A DNA stretch of 64,000 nt from Williamsia limnetica (lineage in GTDB: Bacteria; Actinomycetota; Actinomycetes; Mycobacteriales; Mycobacteriaceae), in assembly GCF_003217475.1 (NCBI RefSeq), contig NZ_QJSP01000004.1:124001-188000 (forward strand), given 5' to 3'. Positions 40,500 to 48,488 of the stretch are shown piece by piece. Position 1 is the stretch's first letter. Every line of letters begins with the position of its first letter. A program made the position numbers and the translations under genes. The notes below the pieces were generated by a model. It did no database searches. It was not told where the DNA came from and saw only the letters and a list, made by a program, of their open reading frames with translations.

Positions 40500-42167
40500 T
40501 CAGCCGGGGGCGGGAAGCTCCGAGCCCAACGGCACCTGTTCCGCAGCACCCACAGTCATCCACTCCCGCAACGCCTTCGTCGCCTGGACGTCGTCTTCGT
40601 TGTACTCGAGCAAGCGGACCCGCTGGGTCTGGTCGATCTCGTCGCCGTCGAGCCCCACGGCGCGGCGATACCACTGCATCGACGCCTCACCGCCGGCTTC
40701 GTCGTCACGCCAGTGGAACCCCGCGTGGGGGGCGACCTTTTTGAGGCCTTTGCCCAGCGGGCTGAGGAAGTTACGGCTGACGGCTTCGTAGATGTCCACC
40801 CACTGCGGTGAATTGATGAACGCGAGTACCTCGTCGCGAGACGGGATCCCGGGCTCACCGGCGAACCGGTCCGCTGAGCCGAGCAACCACCGATTCTCTG
40901 CCTGCTGTGAATAGCAATAGGCCGCGAACGTCCGGCCTGCCGCGACAGCGCGGTCCCGCTCGCCGATCATCCATGTCCAGAACTCCGCAAACGAGCGGGC
41001 CTCGTCGCGGGTCGGCAACGGCGTCCAGGTGACGAACGGCCGATAGACCACGGGCCGCAACGGGTCCGTGTTGTCGGTGAGCAACGTGCCCCAGAGGTAG
41101 GCGCCGTCGTCCTGATAGCTCTCCATGTCGACATCGACCTCGACGTCTGCGCGCACCACCTCGACCTCCGGAGTCCGGCGGATCAGCGACACGTCGGCCA
41201 GCCGGGCACGCGCCATCAGGATCGCGTCGTCGACAGTCCCCGGCCAGCCTTCCGGCGCCGGGCCGTCGTAGCCGGCCAGCTGATCGATGGTCCGCACGCC
41301 GACCGTTGCGAGCAGCTGGGTCAGATTGCCGTTCACGACCAGGCTGACGTCGCGGGCCGCCTCGAGCTCGGGTCCGCACTTCGTCCACCAGGCGCACGTG
41401 CGGCATTCGCCGATCCGGGACGGCGCCGTGGCCACTTCGCCGGCCGTGATCCCCTGCCGTCTGGCAAGCAGCGCGTCGTACCTGATCAGGGCATCCGTGA
41501 GATCCAGCACCACCAGGCAGTCCGTGTCGAGGCCGATGACGCCGCCCGCGGGTCCGGAGGGAAGCAAGCCGACACCGGCGACGCCGAGTGTCTCGAGCAT
41601 CCGATAGAGCTGCGCCAGCCGGGTGGTGTCCCGGGAGTTGCCACGAACCTTGCGGGTCTCGTCGACCATCGGCTGCCACGCCCACACCGGACTGGTGATG
41701 GCGCCCGAGCCGGGGTCCGACGCCTTGTGGTTGACGACGATCACCGGGACGTACGCCGCGCCCTCATGCGGTTCGGCGCCCCGGGTGTCGTCCACCCTGA
41801 TCAACAACTCCGCCCAGCCGCGGCGGCCACCTTCGACGTCGTCGGGCAGGGTCGCGCCCCAGATCCAGCGAGCCCCCGCGGAGATGGCCGCCATCGTCTG
41901 CTGCACGCGGTAGGACCGACCGCCCGAGGACGCGTCGGCCCAGCCCGCGAGTTCGTCGGAGTGCAGCGCGTGGAGCATGTCGCGGACCCGGCTCCTGTGG
42001 TCGGCCGCCGCTTCTTTGCGCATGGCCACCCCGGCATCGTCGGGGATGGCGACCGCGGCGGGAAACGTCGAGTCGAGGGCGAGACGATGCTCGCAACCGC
42101 TCAGGTCACGAGGGGTCAGCAGAGTTGTCCGTGTCGGGCCAGATGGCACCGATGATCGAGTTGCCAT
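40500..42167 (-). CDS. TM0106-family RecB-like nuclease with RNase H-like C-terminus
   Basis: A 555-aa protein. The N-terminal half is RecB/PD-(D/E)XK-like (LSGCEHRLALD; VIVVNHKASDPGSG; CRTCAWWTKC with the RecB-type cysteine group). The C-terminal part matches the RNase_H_2/DEDD fold: DVDMESYQDDGAYLWG and YNEDDVQATKALREWM carry the expected acidic residues. ATG 42167 has GGAGG 9 nt upstream; ATG 42176 overlaps that site. Probably a DNA-processing nuclease of unknown role. It is 10 kb from the Jet operon and on the same strand, but not linked to it. Confidence 0.87.
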   Translation of the reverse strand: MATRSSVPSGPTRTTLLTPRDLSGCEHRLALDSTFPAAVAIPDDAGVAMRKEAAADHRSRVRDMLHALHSDELAGWADASSGGRSYRVQQTMAAISAGARWIWGATLPDDVEGGRRGWAELLIRVDDTRGAEPHEGAAYVPVIVVNHKASDPGSGAITSPVWAWQPMVDETRKVRGNSRDTTRLAQLYRMLETLGVAGVGLLPSGPAGGVIGLDTDCLVVLDLTDALIRYDALLARRQGITAGEVATAPSRIGECRTCAWWTKCGPELEAARDVSLVVNGNLTQLLATVGVRTIDQLAGYDGPAPEGWPGTVDDAILMARARLADVSLIRRTPEVEVVRADVEVDVDMESYQDDGAYLWGTLLTDNTDPLRPVVYRPFVTWTPLPTRDEARSFAEFWTWMIGERDRAVAAGRTFAAYCYSQQAENRWLLGSADRFAGEPGIPSRDEVLAFINSPQWVDIYEAVSRNFLSPLGKGLKKVAPHAGFHWRDDEAGGEASMQWYRRAVGLDGDEIDQTQRVRLLEYNEDDVQATKALREWMTVGAAEQVPLGSELPAPG

Positions 42168-42306
42168 CGACACCATCCTCCGTCTTGTGCGCTCGGGCCT
42201 ACAACTCCTGTAAGCACGCTATGTAATGCTTGTACCGCAACTGCACGACAATTCGCACACCGCCGCAGGCGGGGCTTGGTCGAAACAAGCGAGAGGGTCG
42301 CACCGC

Positions 42307-42999
42307 ATGGGTCTGTTCAGTTCCGGTCGCACAAGCCGAGCCCAGCGCAAGGCGCAGGCGAAAGCTCTCAAGGCCAAGGCCAAACTGGAGGCCCGGCTCG
42401 AGGACAAGTCCGGCCGCAAGGACGCCAAAGCCGAGCGCAAGCAGCAGCGCAAGCTCGCGAAGAAGTCGTTCAAGGCGCAGGCCCAGCTGGACAAGAACGC
42501 TGCGAAGGTCCTGTCGAAGACCAACGAGAACAACCTCAAGATCGCTCAGGCCAACGCCAAGGCCGTCGCCGACGGCAAGTTCCTCTCGACCACCCGCGTC
42601 AAGCGCTACTTGCAGGTCGCCAAGGTCTTGTCTCCGGTGCTCGTCCCCATCGCCTACCGCGCGAGCACGGCGGCCCGTGAGCAGATCAGCCGTATCCAGG
42701 CCGACCGCGCGGGTGTCCCCGTCGCGGAGCTCAACCGCTACAGCGGCCACGGTGCCGCGCTGTCCGCGCGTATCTCGGGCGCGAGCGAGTCCCTGCAGAC
42801 GCTGACGGCCAAGCACTCGGACGCCGAGACGAAGACGTTCAGCACGATCATGGGGCAGCGGCTGTCCGATCTGTCGACGGCGGTCGCGGCTGCCGAACAC
42901 ATGCCGGCAGCGCGTCGGCGCAGCGCGCACGCAGCCATCAGCCGTGAACTGGCCGCCATCGACGCCGACCTCCTGGCCCGGCTGGGAGTCCGTCCCTGA
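42307..42999 (+). CDS. DUF6474 family protein (Rv3850-like)
   Basis: A 230-aa protein. Residues 10-75 are Lys/Ala/Arg/Gln-rich and strongly helical (AQRKAQAKALKAKAKLEARL), a probable coiled coil or nucleic-acid-binding arm. The middle has a moderately hydrophobic YLQVAKVLSPVLVPIAYRAS stretch, and the C-terminus is helical. GAGAGGGTCGCACCGC precedes ATG 42307. Same relative place as Rv3850 between espR and hns in M. tuberculosis. Function unknown; its 3' end overlaps the next gene through CTGA. Confidence 0.85.
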   Translation: MGLFSSGRTSRAQRKAQAKALKAKAKLEARLEDKSGRKDAKAERKQQRKLAKKSFKAQAQLDKNAAKVLSKTNENNLKIAQANAKAVADGKFLSTTRVKRYLQVAKVLSPVLVPIAYRASTAAREQISRIQADRAGVPVAELNRYSGHGAALSARISGASESLQTLTAKHSDAETKTFSTIMGQRLSDLSTAVAAAEHMPAARRRSAHAAISRELAAIDADLLARLGVRP

Positions 43000-43478
43000 T
43001 CCCTCTGGCCGTCACTCTCACCGCACCGGCGCTGGCGGTCGCCGCCCACGGTGCGGCGTCCGGCCATCTGCCCGGTTCGGCCGGGCTCGTCCTGCTCGTG
43101 GTGCTGGGCCTCGCGGCCGGTGCGCTCTCCCGCCGACTCAGCTCGGTCGTGGCCTTCGGCGCGCTGCTCACCGGCGCCCAGCTGGCCGGCCATCAGGTGC
43201 TGTCGCTGACCGCTGATCCGATGACCCACGCGCATTCGTCGACGAACGCCATGGTTGCGACCCACCTCGTCGCGATCCCGGTCTGCGCACTGCTCATCGC
43301 CGCGTCCGGCAGGCTCTACTCGGTGATCACCTCGGTCATCGCGACCCTGCAGTTCCTGGTCGCCGGCCCGGTCACCGACCTGACCCGATTCTTCCTGCAG
43401 GCACCGCCGCAGCGGCGACCACTTGTCGGAGTCTTCGCACCCGGCGGTATCGGGGTCCGGGGTCCGCCGGCGATCTGA
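42996..43478 (+). CDS. Membrane protein with apparent CTG start (Rv3851 position)
   Basis: A 160-aa multipass protein: about four hydrophobic segments beginning LIPLAVTLTAPALAVAAHGAA, then LVLLVVLGLAAGAL, FGALLTGAQLAGHQVLSL, and ATHLVAIPVCALLIAAS. The frame has no ATG, GTG or TTG between an upstream stop and GTG 43098, which would cut off the first helix. CTG 42996 overlaps the DUF6474 stop as CTGA and has GGGAG 7 nt upstream, so I take it as the start. His-rich DPMTHAHSS and position before YcnI-CopC-CopD suggest a copper-related role. Confidence 0.7.
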   Translation: MIPLAVTLTAPALAVAAHGAASGHLPGSAGLVLLVVLGLAAGALSRRLSSVVAFGALLTGAQLAGHQVLSLTADPMTHAHSSTNAMVATHLVAIPVCALLIAASGRLYSVITSVIATLQFLVAGPVTDLTRFFLQAPPQRRPLVGVFAPGGIGVRGPPAI

Positions 43479-43550
43479 TCGCCTGCCCCTCCCCACCACC
43501 CGCCCTTCACGGCGCGGTGGCATCACTGCAACATTCAGTCAGGAACAACC

Positions 43551-44258
43551 ATGTCTTCATTCTCCCGACGCGCCCGCGTCCTGGGCGCGTCACTCGCTGC
43601 CGCCACCGTGGTCGGCGGTTTGAGTCTGCTCGGCGCAGGCGTCTCTGCGGCACACGTCACCGCGGTCGGCGACGACCTCACCCAGGGCGGCTACGGCGTC
43701 ATCACCTTCCGGGTCCCCAACGAGTCGGACACCGCGAGCACCACGAAGGTGGCGGTTACCTTGCCGAATCTCAAATCCGCACGCACCGAACCGATGCCGG
43801 GCTGGACCGCCGAGATCGCCAAGGATCCGGCCACCGAGGAGGCCACCTCCGTGACGTGGACGGCCGCCCCCGGTAGCCCGGGTATCAATCCCGGGGAGTT
43901 CGTTCAGTTCCGGCTTTCCGGTGGACCGTTGCCCGAGCAGGAAACAATGACATTGCCTGCCGTGCAGACCTATTCCGATGGTGAAGTGGTGGCGTGGGAT
44001 CAGCCGACGGTCGAAGGCCAACCGGAGCCGGACAAGCCTGCTCCGACCGTGACGCTGGGCGCGGAGACCGCCGACGGACACGGCCATGGCGCCGACACAG
44101 CAACCCATGAAGAGGACACCCAGACCGCGTCCGAGTCGTCAGCGTCGTCGGAGTCGGGCACGGACAACACCGCGCGATGGCTAGCGGGTGCTGGAATCGT
44201 ATTGGGCGCGTTGGGCGTCGGCGTGGCAGTCGGCGCACTGGCCCGCAAACGCTCGTGA
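43551..44258 (+). CDS. ycnI: YcnI-like copper-binding protein (DUF1775)
   Basis: A 235-aa exported protein. The signal peptide ends ...GVSAAHV, leaving His35 at or next to the mature N-terminus, the known Cu(II) brace position of YcnI; tryptophan in PGWTAEI and WDQPT segments also fits. The beta-sandwich (36-170) is followed by a Ser/Glu/His-rich linker (DGHGHGADTATHEED) and a C-terminal membrane helix LAGAGIVLGALGVGVAVGALA with basic end. Its stop overlaps the copC start as GTGA. Likely a periplasm-side copper chaperone feeding CopC/CopD. Confidence 0.9.
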   Translation: MSSFSRRARVLGASLAAATVVGGLSLLGAGVSAAHVTAVGDDLTQGGYGVITFRVPNESDTASTTKVAVTLPNLKSARTEPMPGWTAEIAKDPATEEATSVTWTAAPGSPGINPGEFVQFRLSGGPLPEQETMTLPAVQTYSDGEVVAWDQPTVEGQPEPDKPAPTVTLGAETADGHGHGADTATHEEDTQTASESSASSESGTDNTARWLAGAGIVLGALGVGVAVGALARKRS

Positions 44259-44767
44259 GGCGTGTCGCGCTGACGATCGGCGCTTTCACCTTGGCACTGC
44301 TGGCAACGCTCGCATTCACTCCGATGGCCTCGGCGCACTCGGCACTGGTCGGCTCCGACCCCGCCAATGGGGCCTCTGTCAGTGCTGGACCCCCGACCGT
44401 GACGCTCACCTTCAACGAGCCACTGCAGGAGAGCTTTCCGGCGCTGACCGTGGTGGGCCCCGATCGGAACTACTGGCAGGACGGGGAACCGACGGTCACC
44501 GGCCGCACCGTCAGTACGCAGTTGCGTGAGTTGGGGCCTGCGGGTGAGTACCTGATCAACTATCGGGTCACCTCCGCGGACGGGCATCCGGTCGAGGGTC
44601 AGCTGAGTTTCACCCTCACCACTGCCGGGCAGGGCACCCCCGGCGCATCTGTGGACGACGACGAATCCTCATCGTCGGGAATCCCGGTGTGGCCGTTCCT
44701 CGTCGCCGCAGTGGTGTTGTTCGTCGGTGGTCTCGCTGTGGCGTTCCGCCTGCAGCGCAGGAAGTAG
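44255..44767 (+). CDS. copC: CopC-domain copper-binding protein, membrane-anchored
   Basis: A 170-aa protein with a signal peptide (RRVALTIGAFTLALLATLAF) cleaved before AHSALVGSDPANG, placing His28 at the mature N-terminus. The second copper ligand region is SADGHPVEGQLSF; the beta-barrel ends near residue 125, followed by an acidic linker and the C-terminal helix PVWPFLVAAVVLFVGGLAVAF. GTG 44255 overlaps the YcnI stop. Binds Cu(II) outside the membrane and hands it to CopD, 3 nt downstream. Confidence 0.93.
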   Translation: MRRVALTIGAFTLALLATLAFTPMASAHSALVGSDPANGASVSAGPPTVTLTFNEPLQESFPALTVVGPDRNYWQDGEPTVTGRTVSTQLRELGPAGEYLINYRVTSADGHPVEGQLSFTLTTAGQGTPGASVDDDESSSSGIPVWPFLVAAVVLFVGGLAVAFRLQRRK

Positions 44768-44770
44768 GCC

Positions 44771-45697
44771 GTGCCTGCTGCGGGCACGATCCGCCGTGGA
44801 TGGCTGGTCGGCGCCGTGCCCGCGGCATGGCTCGGGGTTGCTTTGTGCTGGCTGCTCGCCCGCCCGAGCGGCCCCGAGTTGGACGCCCCGGCGACTGCGG
44901 TGGCCATCTGCGCAGCCATCACGGTGCTGGGGCTGACCAGCCTGCGGGTGCTCGGTGGGGAGCCCACCGAGCCGCGGACCCTGCGGTTGACGGCGATCCT
45001 GGCCGGCGTCTGGTTCGTGGCCGCGCTGGTCGCCGCCTGGCTCGGTGTGGCCGAGCGGACCGGACGCTCCCCCGGATCCGTCGGCGCGGCGGACTTCGTG
45101 CGGGTGAGCGGCGCGACGCCTGCGCTGATCGGCACCGGATGCGCACTGCTGGTGGCGGTGTTCGCGGTCGTCTGGATGTACCGGCCGACCATGGCGGTAC
45201 CCGAGGCAGCCGCCGCCGTGACCGCACTCGGTCTGCTGATCGGTCCCGTCACCGGTCACCTCGGTCAACAGACCGGCGGGCCGATACTGGTTGCCGTACA
45301 CGTCCTCGCGGCCGGTTGGTGGTGCGGCGCGTTGGCTTCGATGGCATTGACCGTTCGCGGCCGCAAGGGCTGGGCGACGAGCCTGCCGCTGTTCTCCGGA
45401 TACGCCCAGTGGTGCGTCCTGGTGCTGTTCTTGACCGGCGTCGTGGCGGCGTTCCTTGAACTCGACTCACTCGGCGAGATGACGAGCACCGGCTACGGCC
45501 GCATCCTGCTGGCCAAATCCGCCGGGCTCGCTGTGCTGATGATCGTTGCTTTCACACAGCGCACCACCTGGTTACCGGGAGCGCGTGCGCACCGCATCGA
45601 CGAAGACACGTCGGTGCGGCGGGCGCTCGTCGAAGTGGTGCTGATGGCGGTGGTGATCGGGCTTGCCGCCGGTCTGGGAACCACTGCACCCGACTGA
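44771..45697 (+). CDS. copD: CopD-family copper membrane protein
   Basis: A 308-aa integral membrane protein with about eight helices; characteristic segments are GHLGQQTGGPILVAVHVLAAGWWCGALASMAL and FSGYAQWCVLVLFLTGVVAAFLEL, with His/Trp/Cys residues typical of CopD copper sites, and YGRILLAKSAGLAVLM near the end. GTG start 3 nt after copC. Probably imports or delivers copper with CopC and YcnI. A short gap leads to the Hns-like gene. Confidence 0.9.
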   Translation: MPAAGTIRRGWLVGAVPAAWLGVALCWLLARPSGPELDAPATAVAICAAITVLGLTSLRVLGGEPTEPRTLRLTAILAGVWFVAALVAAWLGVAERTGRSPGSVGAADFVRVSGATPALIGTGCALLVAVFAVVWMYRPTMAVPEAAAAVTALGLLIGPVTGHLGQQTGGPILVAVHVLAAGWWCGALASMALTVRGRKGWATSLPLFSGYAQWCVLVLFLTGVVAAFLELDSLGEMTSTGYGRILLAKSAGLAVLMIVAFTQRTTWLPGARAHRIDEDTSVRRALVEVVLMAVVIGLAAGLGTTAPD

Positions 45698-45764
45698 GCC
45701 GACTGCGTCGGTACCGGGCATGATTGGCACCGACGCAGCCGAGAGCGAAGGAGCGCAATCTTCC

Positions 45765-46358
45765 ATGGCCGACCCGGATCAGAACATCCCCGCCGAGCAG
45801 CCTCCTTCCGACAAGCCCGAGACTCCACCCGCGGCCAAGGCCCCCGCGAAGAAGGCAGCCGCAAAGAAGGCCGCTCCGGCCAAAAAGGCAGCCCCCGCGA
45901 AGAAGGCACCGGCCAAGAAAGCCCCGGTGAAGAAGGCGGCCGCCAAGAAGGCCCCGGCGAAGAAGGCACCGCCCGCAAAGAAAACCCCACCGGCAAAGAA
46001 GGCGCCGCCGGTGAAGCCGACAGGGTCGTCGGATTCGGTGCCTGCCGCGAAGTATGCCGCCGCGAAGTCGGCGCCCCGCAAGCCGCCGACCAAGAAGGGT
46101 CCGGACAAGCCGGGTAACACCGCGCCGCCCAAGTCGACACCCGCGCAGGCGGTCGCGTCTGCACCACCACCGCCGGTTCGTTCCACGCCCGCCCCCACCT
46201 CGAGCGAGGAACACAGCGCACGGTTCACCACCCTCAAGCGGACCGAGCCCACACCGGTTGCCGAGCCGACGCGGCAGATACCGGTGCTGAGCGTCGCACT
46301 GGCGCTACTCGGTGCGGTCGTGATCTATCTGATGCGATGTTCGAAGCGCAGGAGCTGA
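45765..46358 (+). CDS. hns: Hns-like histone-tail protein with C-terminal membrane helix
   Basis: A 197-aa protein resembling M. tuberculosis Rv3852 (Hns). Residues about 22-85 are PAKKA/PVKKA repeats like the tail of histone H1, expected to bind DNA non-specifically; a Pro/Ala/Ser-rich middle follows, then a C-terminal membrane helix (VLSVALALLGAVVIYLM) with basic CSKRRS end. This suits a nucleoid protein tethered to the membrane. ATG 45765 follows GAAGGAGCG. The repeats may vary in copy number. Its place before rraA follows the mycobacterial order. Confidence 0.88.
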   Translation: MADPDQNIPAEQPPSDKPETPPAAKAPAKKAAAKKAAPAKKAAPAKKAPAKKAPVKKAAAKKAPAKKAPPAKKTPPAKKAPPVKPTGSSDSVPAAKYAAAKSAPRKPPTKKGPDKPGNTAPPKSTPAQAVASAPPPPVRSTPAPTSSEEHSARFTTLKRTEPTPVAEPTRQIPVLSVALALLGAVVIYLMRCSKRRS

Positions 46359-46382
46359 GGCCCAGGATGGGCAGGCACACCG

Positions 46383-48182
46383 CTACGGGGTGACGATGGT
46401 GAATGCCGGATCAGGATCGCCGGTCAATCCGACGATCGTCGAGATGGTTTTCGGATCGCCGTCCATCTCGATGCCGTCGGTTCCCGAGCCGGCGAGCAGT
46501 CCGAGCAGTTGCGCTTTGGTGAGGGTGACCACGAGGTCGGCAGGGTCTGACCGCCGGGTCGGGTAGTGGATGAGGACACCGTTGGACAGCTCCATCCGAT
46601 AGGTGTCGCCGGAATCGGTGAAGTGCCAACGGATCGACGCCGCGACGCTCCAGGCACTGGGGCCGTCGATGCGGATGGCGAGGCTGTCGAAGACCTGCGT
46701 GATCGTCAGTGCGGTGGCCATACCTGCGGCGCTGACGTCGGCCGGGTGTGGTGGACCGTTGACCTCGTCGGCACCGACCAGGAAGTTGTTGCGCCACGTT
46801 GCGCACTCCGACCCGAATCCCAGTCGGGTCAAGACGTTTTCGAGGACTTCTCTTGCGCCGGCGTGACCCGGTTCGGCGAACACCGCGTGGCTGGCCAGTT
46901 CGGCCGCGAAACGCAGATCACCCTCCTCTGCGAACTCGGTGGCCTTCGCGACGGCGGCGTCGATCCCACCGAGGGCGCGAACATAACGGGCGCCGGACGC
47001 CTCCGGAGGGTGCTGCCACAGGTGCGCGGGATTGCCGTCGTACCAACCGAGGTAACGCTGGTAGATCGCTTTCACATTGTGGCTCACCGAGCCGTAGTAC
47101 CCGTGGGTGTGCCATGCCGCATCCAAGGCCGGCGGCATGGGGAAGTCCTCGGCGATCTCGGAACCCGTGAGCCCACGGTTGAGCTGGCGCAGGGTCTGAT
47201 CGTGCAGGTAGGCGTAGAGGTCACGCTGCTCGGTGATGAACCCGATGAGTTCGTCAGTGCCCCAGGTCGGCCAATGATGTGAGGCGAACGCGACGTCGGA
47301 GTCATACCCGAACATCTCGATGGCTTCGGCGAGGTACCGCGACCAGTTGCGCGCATCCCGCACCTCTGCACCCCGCAACGTCAACAGGTTGTGCAGGTTG
47401 TGAGTTGCATTCTCCGCCAAACACAGTGCGCGGTGATCAGGAAAGTAGAAGTTCATCTCCGAGGGGGCTTCGGTGCCAGGCGTCACCTGAAAGATCATCC
47501 GCACACCGTCGAAGGTCTCCTCCTGCCCGGTGTGAGTGATGTCGAGAGTCGGTGCGATCAGCCCGACGGACCCCTTCGACGTACTCGGTCCCAGGCCGGC
47601 TCCCAGGGTGCCGGTCGCGCTGACCTCGAGCACCATACCGGTGTGGTACATCCCTCGGCGGAGCATTGCCCCGCCGGCGTAGACGTTCTCGGAGACAGCG
47701 TGCTCGAGGAAGTGTTCGGGCGCGATGATCGGCACGTCGGTGTCGGCGTCGACAACGCCGAGCACCCCACCGAAATGGTCGATGTGCGAGTGGGTGTAGA
47801 TCACGGCGCTCACCGGCCGGTCGCCGCGATGCTCGCGATAGAGCGCAAGTCCGGCCGACGCACATTCGGCGGACACGAGCGGGTCGATGACGACGACACC
47901 GGTATCGCCCTCGACGATGGTCATGTTCGACAGGTCGTAGCCGCGGATCTGGTAGATGCCCGCGGTGACCTCGAAAAGGCCGTGAATGGCGGTGAGCTGC
48001 GCCTGACGCCACAAGCTGGGGTTCACCGTATCGGGACAATCCCCCGTGGTGGCTGCCGCGAACCCGGCTGCGTCGTACACCACCCGACCATCGTCGGCGC
48101 GAATCTGCGCGGGCTCCAACGTGGCGATCAATCCACGATTGGCATTGTCGAAATCGGTGCGATCGGAAAAGTCGGCAGGCAT
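46383..48182 (-). CDS. SdsA1-like alkylsulfatase (metallo-beta-lactamase fold)
   Basis: A 599-aa enzyme hydrolysing primary alkyl sulfates. The zinc motif THSHIDHFGG (His131, His133, Asp135, His136) lies in the MBL domain; further ligands come from the PGTEAPSEMNFYFPDHRALCLAENATHN segment. A dimerisation region follows and a C-terminal SCP2-like domain (about 475-599, DSLAIRIDGPSAWS... and DLVVTLTKAQLLGLL) binds the alkyl chain. ATG 48182 has GGGAG upstream. No signal peptide seen. It allows use of sulfated detergents or fatty-alcohol sulfates; monocistronic by spacing. Confidence 0.94.
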   Translation of the reverse strand: MPADFSDRTDFDNANRGLIATLEPAQIRADDGRVVYDAAGFAAATTGDCPDTVNPSLWRQAQLTAIHGLFEVTAGIYQIRGYDLSNMTIVEGDTGVVVIDPLVSAECASAGLALYREHRGDRPVSAVIYTHSHIDHFGGVLGVVDADTDVPIIAPEHFLEHAVSENVYAGGAMLRRGMYHTGMVLEVSATGTLGAGLGPSTSKGSVGLIAPTLDITHTGQEETFDGVRMIFQVTPGTEAPSEMNFYFPDHRALCLAENATHNLHNLLTLRGAEVRDARNWSRYLAEAIEMFGYDSDVAFASHHWPTWGTDELIGFITEQRDLYAYLHDQTLRQLNRGLTGSEIAEDFPMPPALDAAWHTHGYYGSVSHNVKAIYQRYLGWYDGNPAHLWQHPPEASGARYVRALGGIDAAVAKATEFAEEGDLRFAAELASHAVFAEPGHAGAREVLENVLTRLGFGSECATWRNNFLVGADEVNGPPHPADVSAAGMATALTITQVFDSLAIRIDGPSAWSVAASIRWHFTDSGDTYRMELSNGVLIHYPTRRSDPADLVVTLTKAQLLGLLAGSGTDGIEMDGDPKTISTIVGLTGDPDPAFTIVTP

Positions 48183-48488
48183 GGCGCTCCCTCGCTGAAG
48201 TTGCACCACGCTATCGCAGTCAGCCGCTGGCCGTACATGTTTCGCGCACCTACTGATCCCACCCGGCCGGGATTAAAGAACTGTCTATTCAGCGTTCATC
48301 AATCCTTCGCACGTGCGTAAAAAGACATCACGATGAAATGCAGTTTTCCTTTCTCGGTATCGGGTCGCCCAACTCTTCCCATTGCACGTATTTCGTGCCT
48401 TTCATGTTCTTGCTGTCGATTGTTCGTCCCGATGTTGTTGCCGGGCTTACTGTCTGGGCGGTGCTGGTTCGGCGAAGCGCCGGCGTAC
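48183..48488. other. 306-nt intergenic region between alkylsulfatase and gabD2
   Basis: AT-richer than the flanking genes, with T-rich plus-strand runs near 48330-48430 and a GCACGTGC palindrome near 48310. It should contain the alkylsulfatase promoter and the end of the gabD2 transcript. A 60-codon plus-strand frame from 48338 runs into gabD2 antisense and is not supported. Nothing else seen. Confidence 0.5.

Noticed and set aside
40500-42167. RecB-like nuclease as the missing JetD
   Set aside because: It belongs to a different nuclease family (RecB/RNase H-like), is 10 kb away, and is separated by unrelated units.
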